Assembly (NCBI GenBank): GCA_013368315.1
Contig: JAACJM010000190.1
Location: forward strand, 99,617-163,616
Direction: 5' to 3'
DNA: 64,000 bases
From: Tetrapyrgos nigripes
Lineage: Eukaryota > Basidiomycota > Agaricomycetes > Agaricales > Campanellaceae
Made by a program: the position numbers and the translations under genes. Position 1 is the stretch's first letter. Every line of letters starts with the position of its first letter. The notes under the pieces are model-generated. The model was not told the DNA's origin, did no database searches, and saw only the letters and a program-made list of their open reading frames with translations. This document shows positions 9,933-22,631 of the stretch, piece by piece.

Positions 9933-11986
9933 TTAACATATGTTCTCAAGGTCTTCACACTTTATTAACACCACTGCGGGTTTGGTAATGCTAAAATGAT
10001 CCTCTAGGGCTTCCTCAAGACTAACAATAATCTCATCGCCTGGTCTAGGCCTTCCCTCTGTCTCTACTATTTCCTTCACGAACCCTGACATCATAAAACT
10101 TGAACACGGAGAGGCTGGTAGATATTCCGACTGAGGCTCAGCTGCCTTCCCATCATTGCTGTATTCTTCCAGGAGCGCCTGATTGGACTTTATGAAGACG
10201 TAGGGCATGCCCGAACTTTCAAGACCATCACCAAAGTCAAGGATAAAAATCCATCCAAGTCTCCCCAACCCATCAGATCTTAGTCCTAGTCCTAATACAC
10301 TCCTCCTCCTCGAAAACGGCGCAAAGAACCTGCTCACGAACTGATGAGACGGTAACAAGGAGAGTAATCCCAGCTGATAAAACCAATGATGCACCCAGCT
10401 CGATGTTGGTATACGACCAAGTGAAGAGCCTGCTAGAGCCATAGTTGTGTTTGCAATATGTAAACAGAGACAGGTGTCATGTTAGGCTCACGAGTAGCTT
10501 CTCTGCATTGAAAAACGGGCGACGAGATGGTTTTGTGACGATAGTCCCCAATGGCCACTGTCATTCCATGGCGATATGCAGCCTGAGCATGACTTTCAGT
10601 TCGGCTAATGAATTCCTCCTCCTCCTCCTCAGGCTCCTCTTTCTTTATCTCCTCTTTCTCTTCCGCCTCGTTCTCATGACGCCATTTTTGATGAAGGTGA
10701 TGACTTGGACAGCTGTCATCCTTGTCGACTGCAACAGAGCGGGTGAACGAGATCATGCAAATTGAAGAAAAGCGATGGAGAGCTGAGCATCAGATCATGA
10801 AGATCTTTGTCTGTGATGCTCGTATTGAGCAAGGCGAGACGAAGAAGCTGGAGTACGACATTGAGCGAGCTGACAAGGGTGGAGACAGTGATGTTCTAAT
10901 GTTCCAGACAGATCTACAGGTCTGATATCGGGGGTGATGCTCACCCATGTTTTGAGGACTCTATGGACAACTTTCTCGGAGGAAAGGGAAGGAAAAATGG
11001 AGAGGTCAAGAGTGACCCAACTGCCACTGACAAGTGTGATCTCATGCTCTAAAAACTTCACGAGCAGAGCATTTTCAGGGCTGCCGCACGACGTCCTCCA
11101 GCTAGCTTGTATCATCCATGGAGAGGCAATAGTCGGAAGTCGACAGCAGGAGCAACTGTGAGCTCGACAAGCGACGGAACACATTCTATATGAGATGTGA
11201 TGCTCAAAGACTGGACAGTGAACTACCGAGCCTTTACCCCGGCGAAAAGCCTAGAAAGCCCGTGGCCAAGCTTCTGAGAGCATAGAAGATGTCAACAGTC
11301 GAACACCGTGGAGATCGATAAGCACCTGTGCAATCCCTTCTGCAAATTTTTGTCAGAGCTGGGAGGTTCTTCATCGTCATTGATACTGCCTCTTTGACTA
11401 CCATTATGTATATTATCTGCATGAGATTGCTCATTTTCCGACGTCCAACGTCCATCTTTCGACTGGAATAGCCTGTAGTGACGAGCGATGTATTGCCGGC
11501 AGTCGGTTGATCCGCCTGACCGAGGACCGTGGTCATAAGTGGGATCGGAATAAAGCAGAATTGAGAAGTATTTCAGCAACCGGAAGTGACAGGTACTTAC
11601 CTCCGTCCCAACAACTGCCGTTAGGATCCTCAAGGTTTCTGAATCGATGCCAGCGACGTATGGCTCTTCCCGATCACCTAGATCCGTATCCCAGGCTTGT
11701 AATAGTACATGTTTGTATATGAACAAGGCTGAAGAGACATATACGGTCTCTCTCCTTTCCGACCATAGAGGTAATGTGCACGACGTATTTCGTCTCTGAT
11801 AATCTGTACGTTGTTCTTATTTTTTATAAGGGTGAGGATATTATGAGTGGCCTTGAGAGGAAGAGTGTCATTGCACGATTGATGATGATGACCTGCTATG
11901 CAACGGTAATACGCCTCGGTACCGGTAGTTGCTGAGGGATGAGGGATCAAACGAGCGATGAAGTAGACTTGGTGTCTCTGAGCCAT
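9933..11986 (-). pseudogene. Family X copy 1, heavily decayed
   Basis: Recognisable pieces read on the minus strand from about 11986 (MAQRHQVYFIARLIPH, then YYRCIAGHHHQ and IIRDEIRRAHYLYGR), through the middle near 11700, a leucine-rich stretch near 11080-10960 (LLVKFLEHE, LSIFPSLSSEKV), to a C-terminal piece at 10442-9933 (VFIKSNQALLEEY, VKEIVETEGRPRPGDE). These align in order with family X copy 3 at 48445-50636. The pieces fall in different frames and the stretches between them are degraded, so the gene is dead. Family X has no function known to me. Confidence 0.75.
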
Positions 11987-12206
11987 TAGAACTGGATCTA
12001 AGCCGTGTATAGTCTGCAGCTGAAAGTTACGGATAGTGTAGCGGTGAGGAAGAAGCGACGATACAACCATGATATTTGGAGAGGCAAGATGGAGAACGAA
12101 GCTCCGAGTCTCTGACTCTCTTACCGTTTTTGATAAGATACACGTGTCATGCAGAAGGCGTAGCCAAACAGTGGCAAACTACGCGTGTTTTTCTTTCTGA
12201 ACCACG

Positions 12207-13234
12207 ATGACTGCCATAACTCAGAATCTCCCTTGGTTTATCCGAGACTTGGGTATATCTATCATTGGAAAGGTCCGTAGAAAGTCTAATTTTTTTCTCA
12301 ATTTCTCTTATAAAGCTTTCCTAGAAATGCTATACTTCCCTAATCGAAAATCTAGATATTTCTGATGTCGACTGCATCAAGTTTTCCATCTCAAAGGGCC
12401 TCGGGATAGGCATAGTTGCAGGAGGGTCAATAATGAAGATACCTCAACTACTTTTGAGTGCGTTATTATCTCTGCTTTATTTCCTCATAACTCACAAAGC
12501 GCGTTTCACCAAAAGTCGTCAATGCCCGCTCAGCTCAGGGTCTTTCTCTCTCCGCGTATATACTCGAGACCCTTTCATACGGCATAACTCTTGCCTACTC
12601 TTACCGCTCAGGGTTTCCCTTCTCCACCTACGGAGAAAATTTCTTCCTGACGCTCCAAAACGTCCTCATCACCGTTCTCATAATAGCCTATTCGCAGAGT
12701 TCTTCTAAAGCAACTTTGCTTCCTCTCACTATACTCGGCCTCTCTGCAAGTGCCGTCTCTCTATACGCCGTTCCCCAATCTACCTTGGCCCTGCTCCAAA
12801 TTGCCACTCTCCCTCTTTCCCTGTCCTCTAAAATCCCGCAAATTATGGAAAACGCACGAAGCGGATCGACAGGACAGCTCTCCACGTTTGCTGTCGTTTC
12901 TCAGATTGTCGGATGCGTAGCGAGATTATACACAACGGTGATGGAAGTCAACGATCCGATTGTCAGTGCTGGGTTCTTGTTGGCGTTAGTATTAAATGCG
13001 GTGCTCGGGTTCCAAGTTTGGGCTTACTGGGGTAAAGGAAAGGCCGGCGTCAAGAAGGAAGAGAAGATTGAGGAAAAGGTCGCAGCGGAGCCATACCAGA
13101 CTCAACCTAGGTATGCGACGCCAGTCGCAGAGAAGGTCTCTGCGTATGAGCCTGGGGTTTCACAAGCTCAGACTACTCGTCGCGTTGGGACACCGCCGCC
13201 TTCTGGGAGGAAGTGGTCAAGGAGGGTCGATTGA
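12207..13234 (+). CDS. MPDU1: MPDU1/Lec35-type PQ-loop membrane protein
   Basis: Three exons, 12207-12272, 12325-12457 and 12516-13234, give 305 aa. The N-terminus NLPWFIRDLG leads into KCYTSLIENLDISDVDC, then GIGIVAGGSIMKIPQ, the first PQ-loop, and ARSAQGLSLSAYILET. A second PQ-loop reads SSKIPQIMENARSGSTGQL. Several hydrophobic helices separate them, and the tail is charged and cytosolic-looking. MPDU1 homologues sit in the ER membrane and are needed for use of dolichol-phosphate mannose and glucose as donors for N-glycan, O-mannose and GPI synthesis. The splice sites are AAG|GTCCGT...CCTAG and TGA|GTGCGT...AAAAG, chosen because they restore the family pattern. The gene lies between two GH76 mannanase genes. 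Confidence 0.88.
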
Positions 13235-14013
13235 AGCTTTCTGGGCTCCCGACACGCGTAGCACATTACACGTGTATTTGGCGAGTTTGGACACGTTTCG
13301 CTATTTATCACTGCGGACATTTACTGGGGCAGTTTGGTCCTGTACAATACCCGGTCGTTGTATTCGAAAGCTATTCTACCGTTGCTATAATACTCTCTTT
13401 CTTCCTTACGGTGAACTTGGTTTGGCAAGATTTTGCGCAAACTTAAGTTGGCCATGTTTGGCTGCCCCTTCTTTGACCTCTGCCGCTAGCTTCCTCCACC
13501 TTGGTCTAAGCCCGGGTAATACACTCCTCCATCCTTCCTCTGCTCTCTATCGGTTCTTGAACGACTATCTCAAGGAAGTCTATGCTTTCAAATTGTAGTC
13601 CACAGCAACGCCGAAGACAACCATCAATCAGTGTCCTAACTTCAACACCGTGGATCTTGCGTGGATCCCGTCTTGCAGCCCACCCGAATCAGGAGTTTGG
13701 CTAGAACCCAGATTATTATCTGCAGTGACACTGCAATACAAGACAAACATGAGTGCTCTTTGAGCGGATTTTCTAGGTCAACCCACCTCCAAGTGCAAAG
13801 CTCTAGCCTCTTACTGGAACGAAACTCACATAAACAGTAGTTGTCAGCTTCACAATACTCTCAAACCATCGGGCAGTCTCGATTGCTCCCACTGTGGAAT
13901 CAAACAACCTAGATAATTATATGACATTGTCATCTCGATTTCCACGCTACAGGTGTGGTACTCATCACCGCCCTAGGTTATAAAAATCCCATTAAAAATC
14001 CATCCCAAGTAGT
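13235..14013. other. Intergenic region between MPDU1-type gene and second GH76 gene
   Basis: No gene is supported. A long open frame at 12996-13598 overlaps the MPDU1-type exon in another frame and is a shadow. The sequence just before 14014 should contain the promoter of the second GH76 gene. A weak TATA-like word (TTATAAAAATC) lies at 13978-13988. Confidence 0.4.
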
Positions 14014-16620
14014 ATGATGGATCCCTGCTCGGTTTCTCCTCCCCAGCCCCAACGAAGGATGTATGTTTTCTACAGCAAGCTACTCCTATGTTGGGTGCTG
14101 GTCACCTCATATGCTACCCAGTACGCCAATTCTCAATCATTTAAAAGTCCTTCGTCATGGCGAGTGAGATATCGTCTTCCTTCCTTTAAATTTCTTCAAG
14201 TTTTTCTCCAATATCGTTTACTTACTTCCAAACGGATTTGTACAGAAACCAGATATAACGACCTCCTCAGAAGATAGGGTGAACATTGCCAGCGCAGCTT
14301 TGGATAAGATTACTGGTGAATTGAGTGCTCAGGCGCAGTCTGAAGGTCAGATACTTCCGGTTTGACTCCTCCCCAGTGTACACTGTAAATGACCATCTGT
14401 CATAGATTTACCCTACAGCACGACAGGAAGATCCGTCTACGCACAAATGGCAGAGTTTGATCGACTTACAAATCAGACGAAATACAAGGACCAGCTCAAA
14501 GATTACCTTGGGCGTGCGCAAAGGATTAATGCATTTTCGGATACATTGTGCGTTGTTTACACTCTCAGTGTACATTAGCTAACAAGCCTTGCAGTGTCAG
14601 TGATTGATACCCTGTCTCGTGCTCTTGTTTTCTGTTCTCACTTCACATAACCCGCTGCGTTCAGCTCAATTACGGACTGTAAGCCTCAGCCTACTCTTTT
14701 TCCGCCAATCATCCATTTACCAGCTATCGCTCACGTTACATCGTCCTCAGTGCATATGGATACGCCGCCGCATGGGCCTATGCTGCCTACAAAGATGACG
14801 ATTTCCTCGATTTTGCTGCAGACTCTTGGTCGTTTGGATGGAATTATACGCTCAAACAAGACGAAGTCGACGGCAAATCGACGCCTGTCAAGGATTTTAA
14901 TATTTCGCAGACTTGTCAAGGGAGTAAGTGTTTGACTATACTTAGTAGTACTGTTTTACGAGTGCTGAGCGCTGATGCTTTCTCCTCTCGATTCCTGCTG
15001 TAACAGTTACAATGGCCGGTGGAACATTTTGGGTACATTCTCCTCGCAAAGGGTGATGTATAAGTGCGTTGATTGTCATGAAAATAGAGTACAAATCGAA
15101 CTCAGGCATCTTTGAACGGATTGGGGACTGGGTAAGTTCAAGCTCTTAGCTCGTCAGTTTCCCTCATATATTACTTCGCATACTGATCAGATGTTGCTAA
15201 TAGATCCTTCTTTGTGTAAGAAAAATCCTCCTGAAGTAGCTCATGCTAATGTCTCCCCGCTCCCACTCTCTCCTCCTCTTTCATTCATATACACAGCCTT
15301 TCCGCAGCCCTAGCCGCAGTAACCTCCAACCAAACTTATCTCGATGCAGCAGCTCAATCCCTCTCATTCATCCACGCTCATCTGTACAATGTAGATGGTG
15401 TCGTGCAAGACACGATTTCAGCGAGCGAGAAGGACTCGTGTGCGACTAGCAATGGAGTATTCGCATATAATTCTGGATTAATGATAGAAGGGCTGGCGAT
15501 TTTAGCTGAGGTTACCGAGAATGTGTCCATGCAAGAATTGTAAGTAACTGGTCTCAGTTTCTTGAATGCATATGACCAGTAATATTAATGACATTAATGC
15601 TGGAATTGTTGAACAGGCTGAGAGATACAGTTGCTGCAACGATACAAAAAAATAAGTGGCAAGGTGATGATGGCGTCATGAATCCTCCAGGTAAGCATCG
15701 GTTGTACCTGATTTTTACACGAGATTGACCAGCTTTTCGGCTACTATTATAGATGACTTCCTGATACGTGGGTTATCGGCGGCGTACAGCAGGAACACAA
15801 CCCCATCTGATATGCGTGGTTATCTCAAAGACTATCTTGGAGTACAGGCGAGTCGACTTGTATCTTTGAATATCCTGTCCAGTACTAACACACGAACTTT
15901 CATCAGTTCAATGCAATCCTTGAACAAGCGTCAAACGGCGCCAATATTTACGGCTCTTCTTGGGTCGGACCTCCGTATTCGATTTACAGTGCAGATAACC
16001 AATCTAAGGCTCTAAACGGGTTGCTCGCTGCTATTCCTCTCATCAACGATGCGCCGTCTACCAATAATACAGACTCTTTCGGTGGTGATGAGCAATCCAG
16101 TAGCAATTCCAAAAAATCCCCTATAGGACCCATAGTAGGAAGCGTCGTGGGCGGTATTGTATTTCTTTCGTTATGCCTTATCGGAGCGTTCCTCTTCCTC
16201 CGTCAAAGACAGAATCGCCGGCAGCGGAGGAAGTATCGTTCTCAAGTCAGCTTTGGTCCTTTTGATAGTATGGCTACACACACTCGTACCAACTCTGAAT
16301 CGAGCCTTGTGATTCGACAGGCCGAGAACGAGAATCCGGGGATGTCTTTATTGTACACGCAGAACATGAGCGAGAAAGCGCGCCGACAACTGGCAAGACA
16401 TCTCGCTGAGCAACAACTACGTTCTGCATCCCTTTCCGAGAATGACAGGACGAGTGCCACATTCAGTGCATCACCGGCGGGCAATGCTGCATCGGATCCG
16501 CATATGTCGACGGTAGATCTCGTTAGGTTGTTGAATGAGAGGTTGCAGCCTGGGCAATGGAGAGAAGAACTTGAAGAGGTGCCTCCTGAATATATCGAGG
16601 CAGGCAGTTCGCGAGGGTAG
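14014..16620 (+). CDS. GH76 family alpha-1,6-mannanase-like membrane-anchored protein, paralogue 2
   Basis: Proposed exons: 14014-14163, 14246-14345, 14406-14549, 14595-14599 (micro-exon), 14665-14678, 14751-14923, 15007-15032, 15088-15131, 15204-15215, 15297-15539, 15617-15690, 15753-15847 and 15907-16620. From exon 5 to exon 12 the exon lengths equal those of the paralogue at 6844, and the intron phases match throughout. The catalytic region contains YAQMAEFDRLTNQTKY, LNYGLAYGYAA, YKDDDFLDFAADSW, TCQG, MAGGTFW, YNSGLMIEGLA and GSSWVGPPYS. The transmembrane helix (VVGGIVFLSLCLIGAFLFL) and a basic anchor follow, and the cytoplasmic tail shares RLLNERLQPGQW and VPPEYIEAGSS with paralogue 1. 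Intron 15848-15906 begins GC. The pair arose by tandem duplication; decayed X copy 1 and the MPDU1-type gene now lie between them. Confidence 0.85.
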
Positions 16621-16825
16621 CTGTTGTTCTTAATTTATTCTGTCTTTAACGGTGGACTTGATTACTTACTATAGCTATGTATTGGTACTTAGAATCAGGA
16701 CAATCATCCATACTTTTAACGAAGAGAGAGAGGGAGAGATGCATTACCCGGACTCGAAGAAGTAGGTGTATTGGAATCAGCGATGGTTAGCTGGTGAGTT
16801 GTCTACACCGTAATTATGCTTCTAC

Positions 16826-18182
16826 CTATCCCAAAGCTCGACGTTTCTCCACCCATTCCTTCGCTCTGGCACGACGAGCTTGCATAGCAGCCTCGTCATC
16901 CTGACCTGGACCGAGTGGAGGTGGCATCGCAGTTATTTCCAACGCTTCTGCTCCTGGCTCTTCGTTTCTCATGATGTCATCCGCAGGATCGCGATCATCA
17001 GAGACACTGCCATCACTATCCCCGTAATCCACCAGTAAACCCAATCCCGGTCCAGACTTGCTCTTCTTCTGCTCTTCCTCCTTTTCAGCTTGTTCTTTCT
17101 TCATTTCTAGCCTCGTCAAGCCTCTGACAACCCCCCAAGACCGTTTCCGTTTCCACCGTCCACGTCACGTAAAAAGGCAAACCGTTTATCCCCGCCATGG
17201 TTGGCTAGAATACCCATTTCAAGTTGGGCAGGATTGGGAGAAGCGAGGATGCTTTTCGTTGTACGGCGCATGATTTCTTTCTGGGGTTCGTCAGGCTACT
17301 ATAGGTGATGTAGTAAGTAGATGTCAAAAGACAGGATAATGGATAAATGCTACCTCCTCGTCACTCCCGCCCCAAACATCCTCCTGCTCAGCTGATTCGC
17401 CGTCTTCAGACATCCTTGCCTTCAAACGATCTTCTCGGACTTCCTCCATGAGTTTTCGCCGTTTTTCACGATGGAAATCTTCTATCTCGCTTGGAGACAA
17501 GAAAAACATGTCTTCCGTGTCGGAAGGAAGGTCAGACCACCCTGACAACGAATTTGGCCGAGTTATAGTATTATGATGGGACGTTGAAGAAGGAAGGGTG
17601 TCCAGCAGAAGTCCAGCAGAAGCCGTACATCATATCTGTGAAGTAGACATTAGCTATGCCCCGAGTGTGAAGATAAAGAGACAGTGAAACCAAAGTGAAA
17701 CAGAGAATGTCAAATGCTTCCTAAGTAGTACAGCTGTTAGGGTGTCGTCGTAGAAACCTTTCCATCTCGCGGACCACAAAATGAGGAGCAGAACCTTTCA
17801 TTAGAGCCTAAGACATGAAACAATCGTACCTATCTACCCATATTCCTTCCGAAGTCAAGGTAGAAGGCCATGCACCGTTCTCGTTATCGTCGCCAGGAAA
17901 TCCATGAGGAACGACAGCGTCGCCTCCCCATCTCATAAGCGCACTCCCAATCCCCCAATCTCTTTCAGCATCCTTCCTTTTGATCATGACTTCTAGAGAT
18001 TGCGCAGTAGCATGTCCATTGGGTCCACGTATCACTTCTGTTTCATGCGCCTGGATAAAAAGGACTGGATCTGGCGTAAAAAGGGTCACTTCTTGGTGTA
18101 TCTTGTTCTGACTGCTGCTTTGTTCATTTCTGTATCGTTGTGTCCGGCTTTTGTTAGAATGTTTGTGTTTTCGTGAAGACAT
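16826..18182 (-). pseudogene. DRY_EERY (SWAP N-terminal)-like conserved fungal protein, frame broken twice
   Basis: Minus strand, about three exons. The first (18182 to about 17831) encodes MSSRKHKHSNKSRTQRYRNE, TLFTPDPVLFIQAHE, SALMRWGGDA and GIWVDRYD, resembling the RYD segment of splicing-regulator SWAP N-terminal domains. The second (about 17640-17335) gives LPSDTEDMFFLSPSEIEDF and EKRRKLMEE. The third gives SILASPNPAQLEMGILANHG, DKRFAFLR and then TRLEMKKEQAEKEEEQ and WVEKRRALG at the end. Two tandem duplications break the frame: an 11-bp unit at 17601-17611/17612-17622 and a 5-bp unit at 17161-17165/17166-17170. Removing one copy of each restores the expected frame. The domain name is from memory of family patterns, with moderate certainty. 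Confidence 0.6.
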
Positions 18183-18689
18183 GATGGGAGTTGAAAAATA
18201 AAGAGAGGTTCAATGTGCGCTACCATCACTCTCCATGTCTCCAGGATTTCGACCATGTCATAGAATAGGTATTATGATGGGTCTCTGGAACGCATATCCA
18301 TATTTTCTAGATTCCGGGCGCTTTGTATCCGCAAAACTTGAAGCTTCAAGAAGTTTGAACCAATATGTACCATCATCATGACCTTCCCAGCCTGAGTTGT
18401 CTCCATCACTGGCTGCTCGACAGGATTCGGGCGCTCTCTCGTTATTTTGACACTAGCCCTCTCGGTGCTTTCCGTACAGCAGTCGCTGGGTCCAACACGA
18501 TGGAGCCAGAAGCATCGGCTTGCTGAAGAAGGAATGAGGGCTGGACCACAGGCGCGCCTGGAAAGTGGCTCATAGACTCCATTCCTACATGTGAGTGTCA
18601 AATCCTATCGTTAACGTCTGAATAACACAGTTCCAGTGAGACTCCTAATGTACAGGAGCAGCCTTGTCGTCCGCAGAATGCACTAGACT
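18183..18689. other. Intergenic stretch between the DRY_EERY-like gene and family X copy 2
   Basis: No supported gene. A minus-strand frame of about 109 codons at 18272-18601 has no recognisable similarity or compositional signature. The segment includes the 5' flank of the minus-strand gene starting at 18182. Confidence 0.35.
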
Positions 18690-21600
18690 CTAGTACACTT
18701 TCTCTCCAATCCACCCCAAATTCGTACGGAGCATCATCCGAAACTCCTTCTCGCAATTCCGCTTCATGTTCTTAAACTGCGTCTCGTCCATCATCTTCAC
18801 CTTGAACTTTCTCGCCATCTCCTCGTAGGCGGAATCTGCGCCCGGACTGCCAGCCCGCATCTTTGCCACCAAAGACTCGTCCGAATCCAGCGCCAGATCA
18901 TCTGCACCAAGAGCCGCTTCAAAACCGACAATGGCTTCCTCGCTCGGTGCAAGCCTTCCCTCTTTCTCCATTTCCTTCGCGAACTCTCTGACGCTATAGA
19001 GTTTGAAGACTTCTGCCGGTAAAAACACGGGATCAGGAGCGGGACTCGGACCCGAGCCCGGGCCTGAGCCTGAGTCGTCGGAATTTGATTTTTCCTTGAT
19101 GTAATTGTCAAGTCGCTCCTGGTCTGGCTTGATGAAAGCATAATCCATATGCCCTACTAGTATGCTAAATTGCGGAATGTTGAAGAAGAACATCCATCCC
19201 ACTCCCACGAAACAGTCCAAAGAATGTCTTCTCGGGATAGACGTGACGGTACGTGAATTCCAGTCATCTCCTCCATCGACCACGACTACGGGTTCGGAGA
19301 CTTCCTTTCCCCTTTCATCTCTCCGAGTTGGCATGATGGTAGTACCAGCAGATAACGCAAGTGCTGGTCCTAATCCGCCCTGGTTGTACGATGAAGAAAA
19401 GAACGGATCGTCGTTCTCTGTAGAAGACAAAAAAGCCAACTGACGCGTCACAGCACGTATAAGCTGCTCTGGGTTAAAGAACGGGATGGAGGCCACAGTT
19501 TTGGCACCAAAAATTGCTGTTAGACCATGTCGGTACGCAGGATGAAGAACTTCCAACTTGACAGACGCAGACCGATGATCCCCACTGAATTGGATACTGG
19601 TTGAGCGAAGGAAGGCGGGATGGACTAGATCGTGGAGGTGGTAGAAGAGAGCGGAGAGAAGCGGACATGAGATCGAGTACACCACCAACCGGCTGGCATC
19701 TCGGTAGGACATTCCCACAATGTTCCTAGGACGACCTGGGGCAAACCTCAGATTGAGATTTTAACTACGTCAATTCAAGACCTAATTCCACTAACACAGC
19801 GGCTTCTCCAGACAGGCAGTCTCCATACGACGTTTTCCCGTCCAAGACCACCTTAGATCACCCGATTGTATAAATATTTTCAAAACGTCTTAATGAGCTT
19901 GGGTCAGTCTCAGTGAAGCAATGGTTCGCCGTTCGCGCAACGATGCCATATGGTGGATGCCTCAGTCTTACGGTGGCAACACAAGCTCTCGAGAATGCAT
20001 AACTATGATATTATATTCACATGAATTACAGAGAAAAGGTATATAGCAGGGCTATAAGATAGCTTGCAACGACATATCATGACACTAGCATAGTAACTTT
20101 GGAATGTAAAACACCAATGGATTTGGAGGGTGGACAGCAAAGTTTAAGTGACAACGTACAGAGGGATGGCTATCTGGAGAGTAGTGCCTAACTAGTCCTG
20201 AAGGATAATATTGAACCGAAGATGGAAGAATACCAAGAGAATACTGTATGCACACACCTGAGAATAATGACAATGCTAACTTGATATGCTGCGAGACATA
20301 GAGATGGTGTCACGGTGAGAACGAGCGCTGCATTGCACTAAATTATTGCACACACCTAAGGATGAAAAAACAAAACATCCTGACTTCGACTTAATGCAAG
20401 AAACCCCCATGCTACCAAAGTACTGCAAGTAGAGATGTCAGTAAACAAGGAAAGCTGCGGTGACCACTGGCACGCACCGTTGCAGAAGTCCATCACCTCT
20501 GAATTGCACAAGTTGAGTTGAGTTGATCTGCTGAAGGATGAAGTTGATGAAGGAAAAGCAGCGGAGCAAAATTGCATTGGCGGCTTTGTGGTTTTTCAAC
20601 CAACTTGTGATCACTGCTTGAGGGCAGGATAATTGGACTTGCAGTTGCTGAGGATTGAGGACAACGATAATGTGCCCAGGAGGTTTTAAGAGTAAAGCTT
20701 GCTACGAGATGCCAGGAATGTCAGGCAAACATCGACGCGCAGTCAAAAAGCTGTTTGCTCACAACACCTTCCTGTGAGATTGCCGTTCAGGTCTTTTGCG
20801 GGGATTCCTACCATTCGAGCTTCTACGGACATTTCACAGATCTCAGAGGCACATTCTTACGTTTCATTGCACTGATATCTACATCTCGCATCGGGAGGAT
20901 CTTAAACTCGGTTGGTGGTGTAGGTCATCATCTGGAATGCCCATGTCAAGTAAGATAAGACGGAGCAACCCAGGTATGGCCTTGAGCACTTCGGCGACAG
21001 TGGAAGCGTAAATGTTTTGTTTTCCGGAAAGGTTTAGGGATTTGATGGATGGGTATGTGCTCGACAGGGCGTTGACTACACGAAGAATCTGCTCTGAGGA
21101 GAGTGAAGGGAAAGAGGAAAGATTAAGAATGAAGCGGTTGCTGTCGGAAGAGCTGAACTCGTGCTTGAGAATCTTGACGAGAAGGGATACTCCGTTATAA
21201 GGGAATGGGTTCTTCGCCATCAGCGCCTTCTTTATGAGCTCAGCTTTCCCTGGCTGCCATACCATCTCCTCTAGTTCACTGGTATTGTCAGTAAAAAGAC
21301 TACGCTCTATCGCCGGAGAAATGGACAATTCGATGAGGGAAGGAACCGGGTCTACTTCAGCTTGGTGCTTCGGGGTTGCGTTGGCTGTAGAGTTGCTACT
21401 AGTAGCCTCGGTCACACCAGCGTCAGCTTCGTATTCACGAGGCCAGGCTTCTGCGAGCATACTAGAAGTGATGACTCGAACATCTTCAAGAGCCTGGACA
21501 GCCTGAAGGACTTGATCTTTCACGGATTCTTTCAGGTCGTAGTAGCCGCCAACGTAGCCCTTCATGTCAATGGGTCCATCTCTTGGAGAAAAGACGAAGC

Positions 21601-22119
21601 AGTATGCGGGATCAGCAGGGTCAGTGACGTCGATGATGGTGATCCCGTCGTTATTGTCTATAGCAAGGATCAGAGTCAGTTGCGTTCTTTAGAGGATTCC
21701 AAGGTTCAATGCCACTCACCTCCCCCGAAACTCACCATATTAGGGCTCAAAACCCCACTATCAAGTCCAGCACCACTCATATACGGGTGTTTCACATCTC
21801 CGAAATCGCTATCCCATGCCTGAGTCAACAAGAAAAGCGCATATGGACAAGGCATCAGAGGCATTAGTGGCCCTCGTTCGTCTGTGCCTATGACATTTCG
21901 TCCATAAACACCCTGTGCCCTCCGAATCTCATCCCTAATAATCTCTGCATTGTTTTCGTTCTTGAGGAGAGCAAGGAATCGTCTGGTGCCTTTGAGAGGA
22001 AGTGTGCCATAGCACCATTGATGGTGATGAGCTGCGATGCAGCGGTAATATGCCTGGCCGGTGGTAGATCCGTGAGGGACGAGACGAGCGATGAGGAAGA
22101 CTTGGTGTCGTTGACCCAT
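18690..22119 (-). pseudogene. Family X copy 2, disrupted by a TA-flanked transposon
   Basis: The first exon (22119 to about 21717) encodes MGQRHQVFLIARLVPHG, YYRCIAAHHHQWCYG and IIRDEIRRAQGVYGR. After a short intron the second exon gives the ITIIDVTDPADPAYC block and the leucine-rich region up to GIPDDDL near 20930. The coding sequence then stops at a 1241-bp insertion (19680-20920) and resumes at 19677, where it also has one extra base against copy 3 (GCTTCTCTCCG against GCTTCTCCCG). The rest to 18690 is readable (FYHLHDLVHPAFLRSTS, AYRHGLTAIF, VVVVDGGDDW, MDYAFIKPDQERL). It is part of an inverted segmental duplication whose partner is intact at 48445-50636. Confidence 0.9.
19680..20920. mobile_element. 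1241-bp TIR element with TA target duplication (Tc1/mariner-like, non-autonomous)
   Basis: The ends are exact 12-bp inverted repeats, CACCACCAACCG and CGGTTGGTGGTG, flanked by TA at 19678-19679 and 20921-20922. The intact duplicate (family X copy 3) shows the uninterrupted sequence at the equivalent place, around GACCTACTCGATC near 49668. No transposase reading frame longer than about 70 codons is present and none resembles a DDE enzyme. TA duplication with short TIRs is typical of the Tc1/mariner superfamily; the TIR sequence alone does not identify a family. Confidence 0.85.
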
Positions 22120-22631
22120 GGGTACTGAGAGCTTAGTGACAGCGGAGTGGGGGTTGGAATCAAGTTGGAATAGAGACCACGGAAACTTCTGACTTTATAT
22201 GACGCCTACAGTGGGTTACTTTAAGCTCAAGATGAAAGGAAATGCATCAGATCATGACAGATGGGAATCTTTGGTAGAAGCGCGCGTGTCCTCGTGATCA
22301 GACAAACAACAGATCGAGTTCATTGGAATGCATAGGAATTTGGAAGTTTCATTGGAGGGCATAGGAAGTAGTCATGATGGGGGAGCATACAGGCATACAG
22401 GGCATAATCAAGAATAGTAACTCTGGTGTCAGTGGGGGTGTGAAGGAGATTGAAGATCGGAAACGGACACAGTTCTGTAAATTAAACGAAGACGAAGGAG
22501 AAAGGAAAGGGAGAAATCCAAAAATTTTCTGGTAAGATGTCTTCAACATGCAGGAGGGCATCCATTGACCAGTATATGTAGCTAAAAGATCACCAGCTCC
22601 TAAATGGCATACCCCATTCTTTCCCGACCCC

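Noticed and set aside
12996..13598. 200-codon open frame on the plus strand
   Set aside because: It overlaps the last MPDU1-type exon in another frame and has no family similarity.
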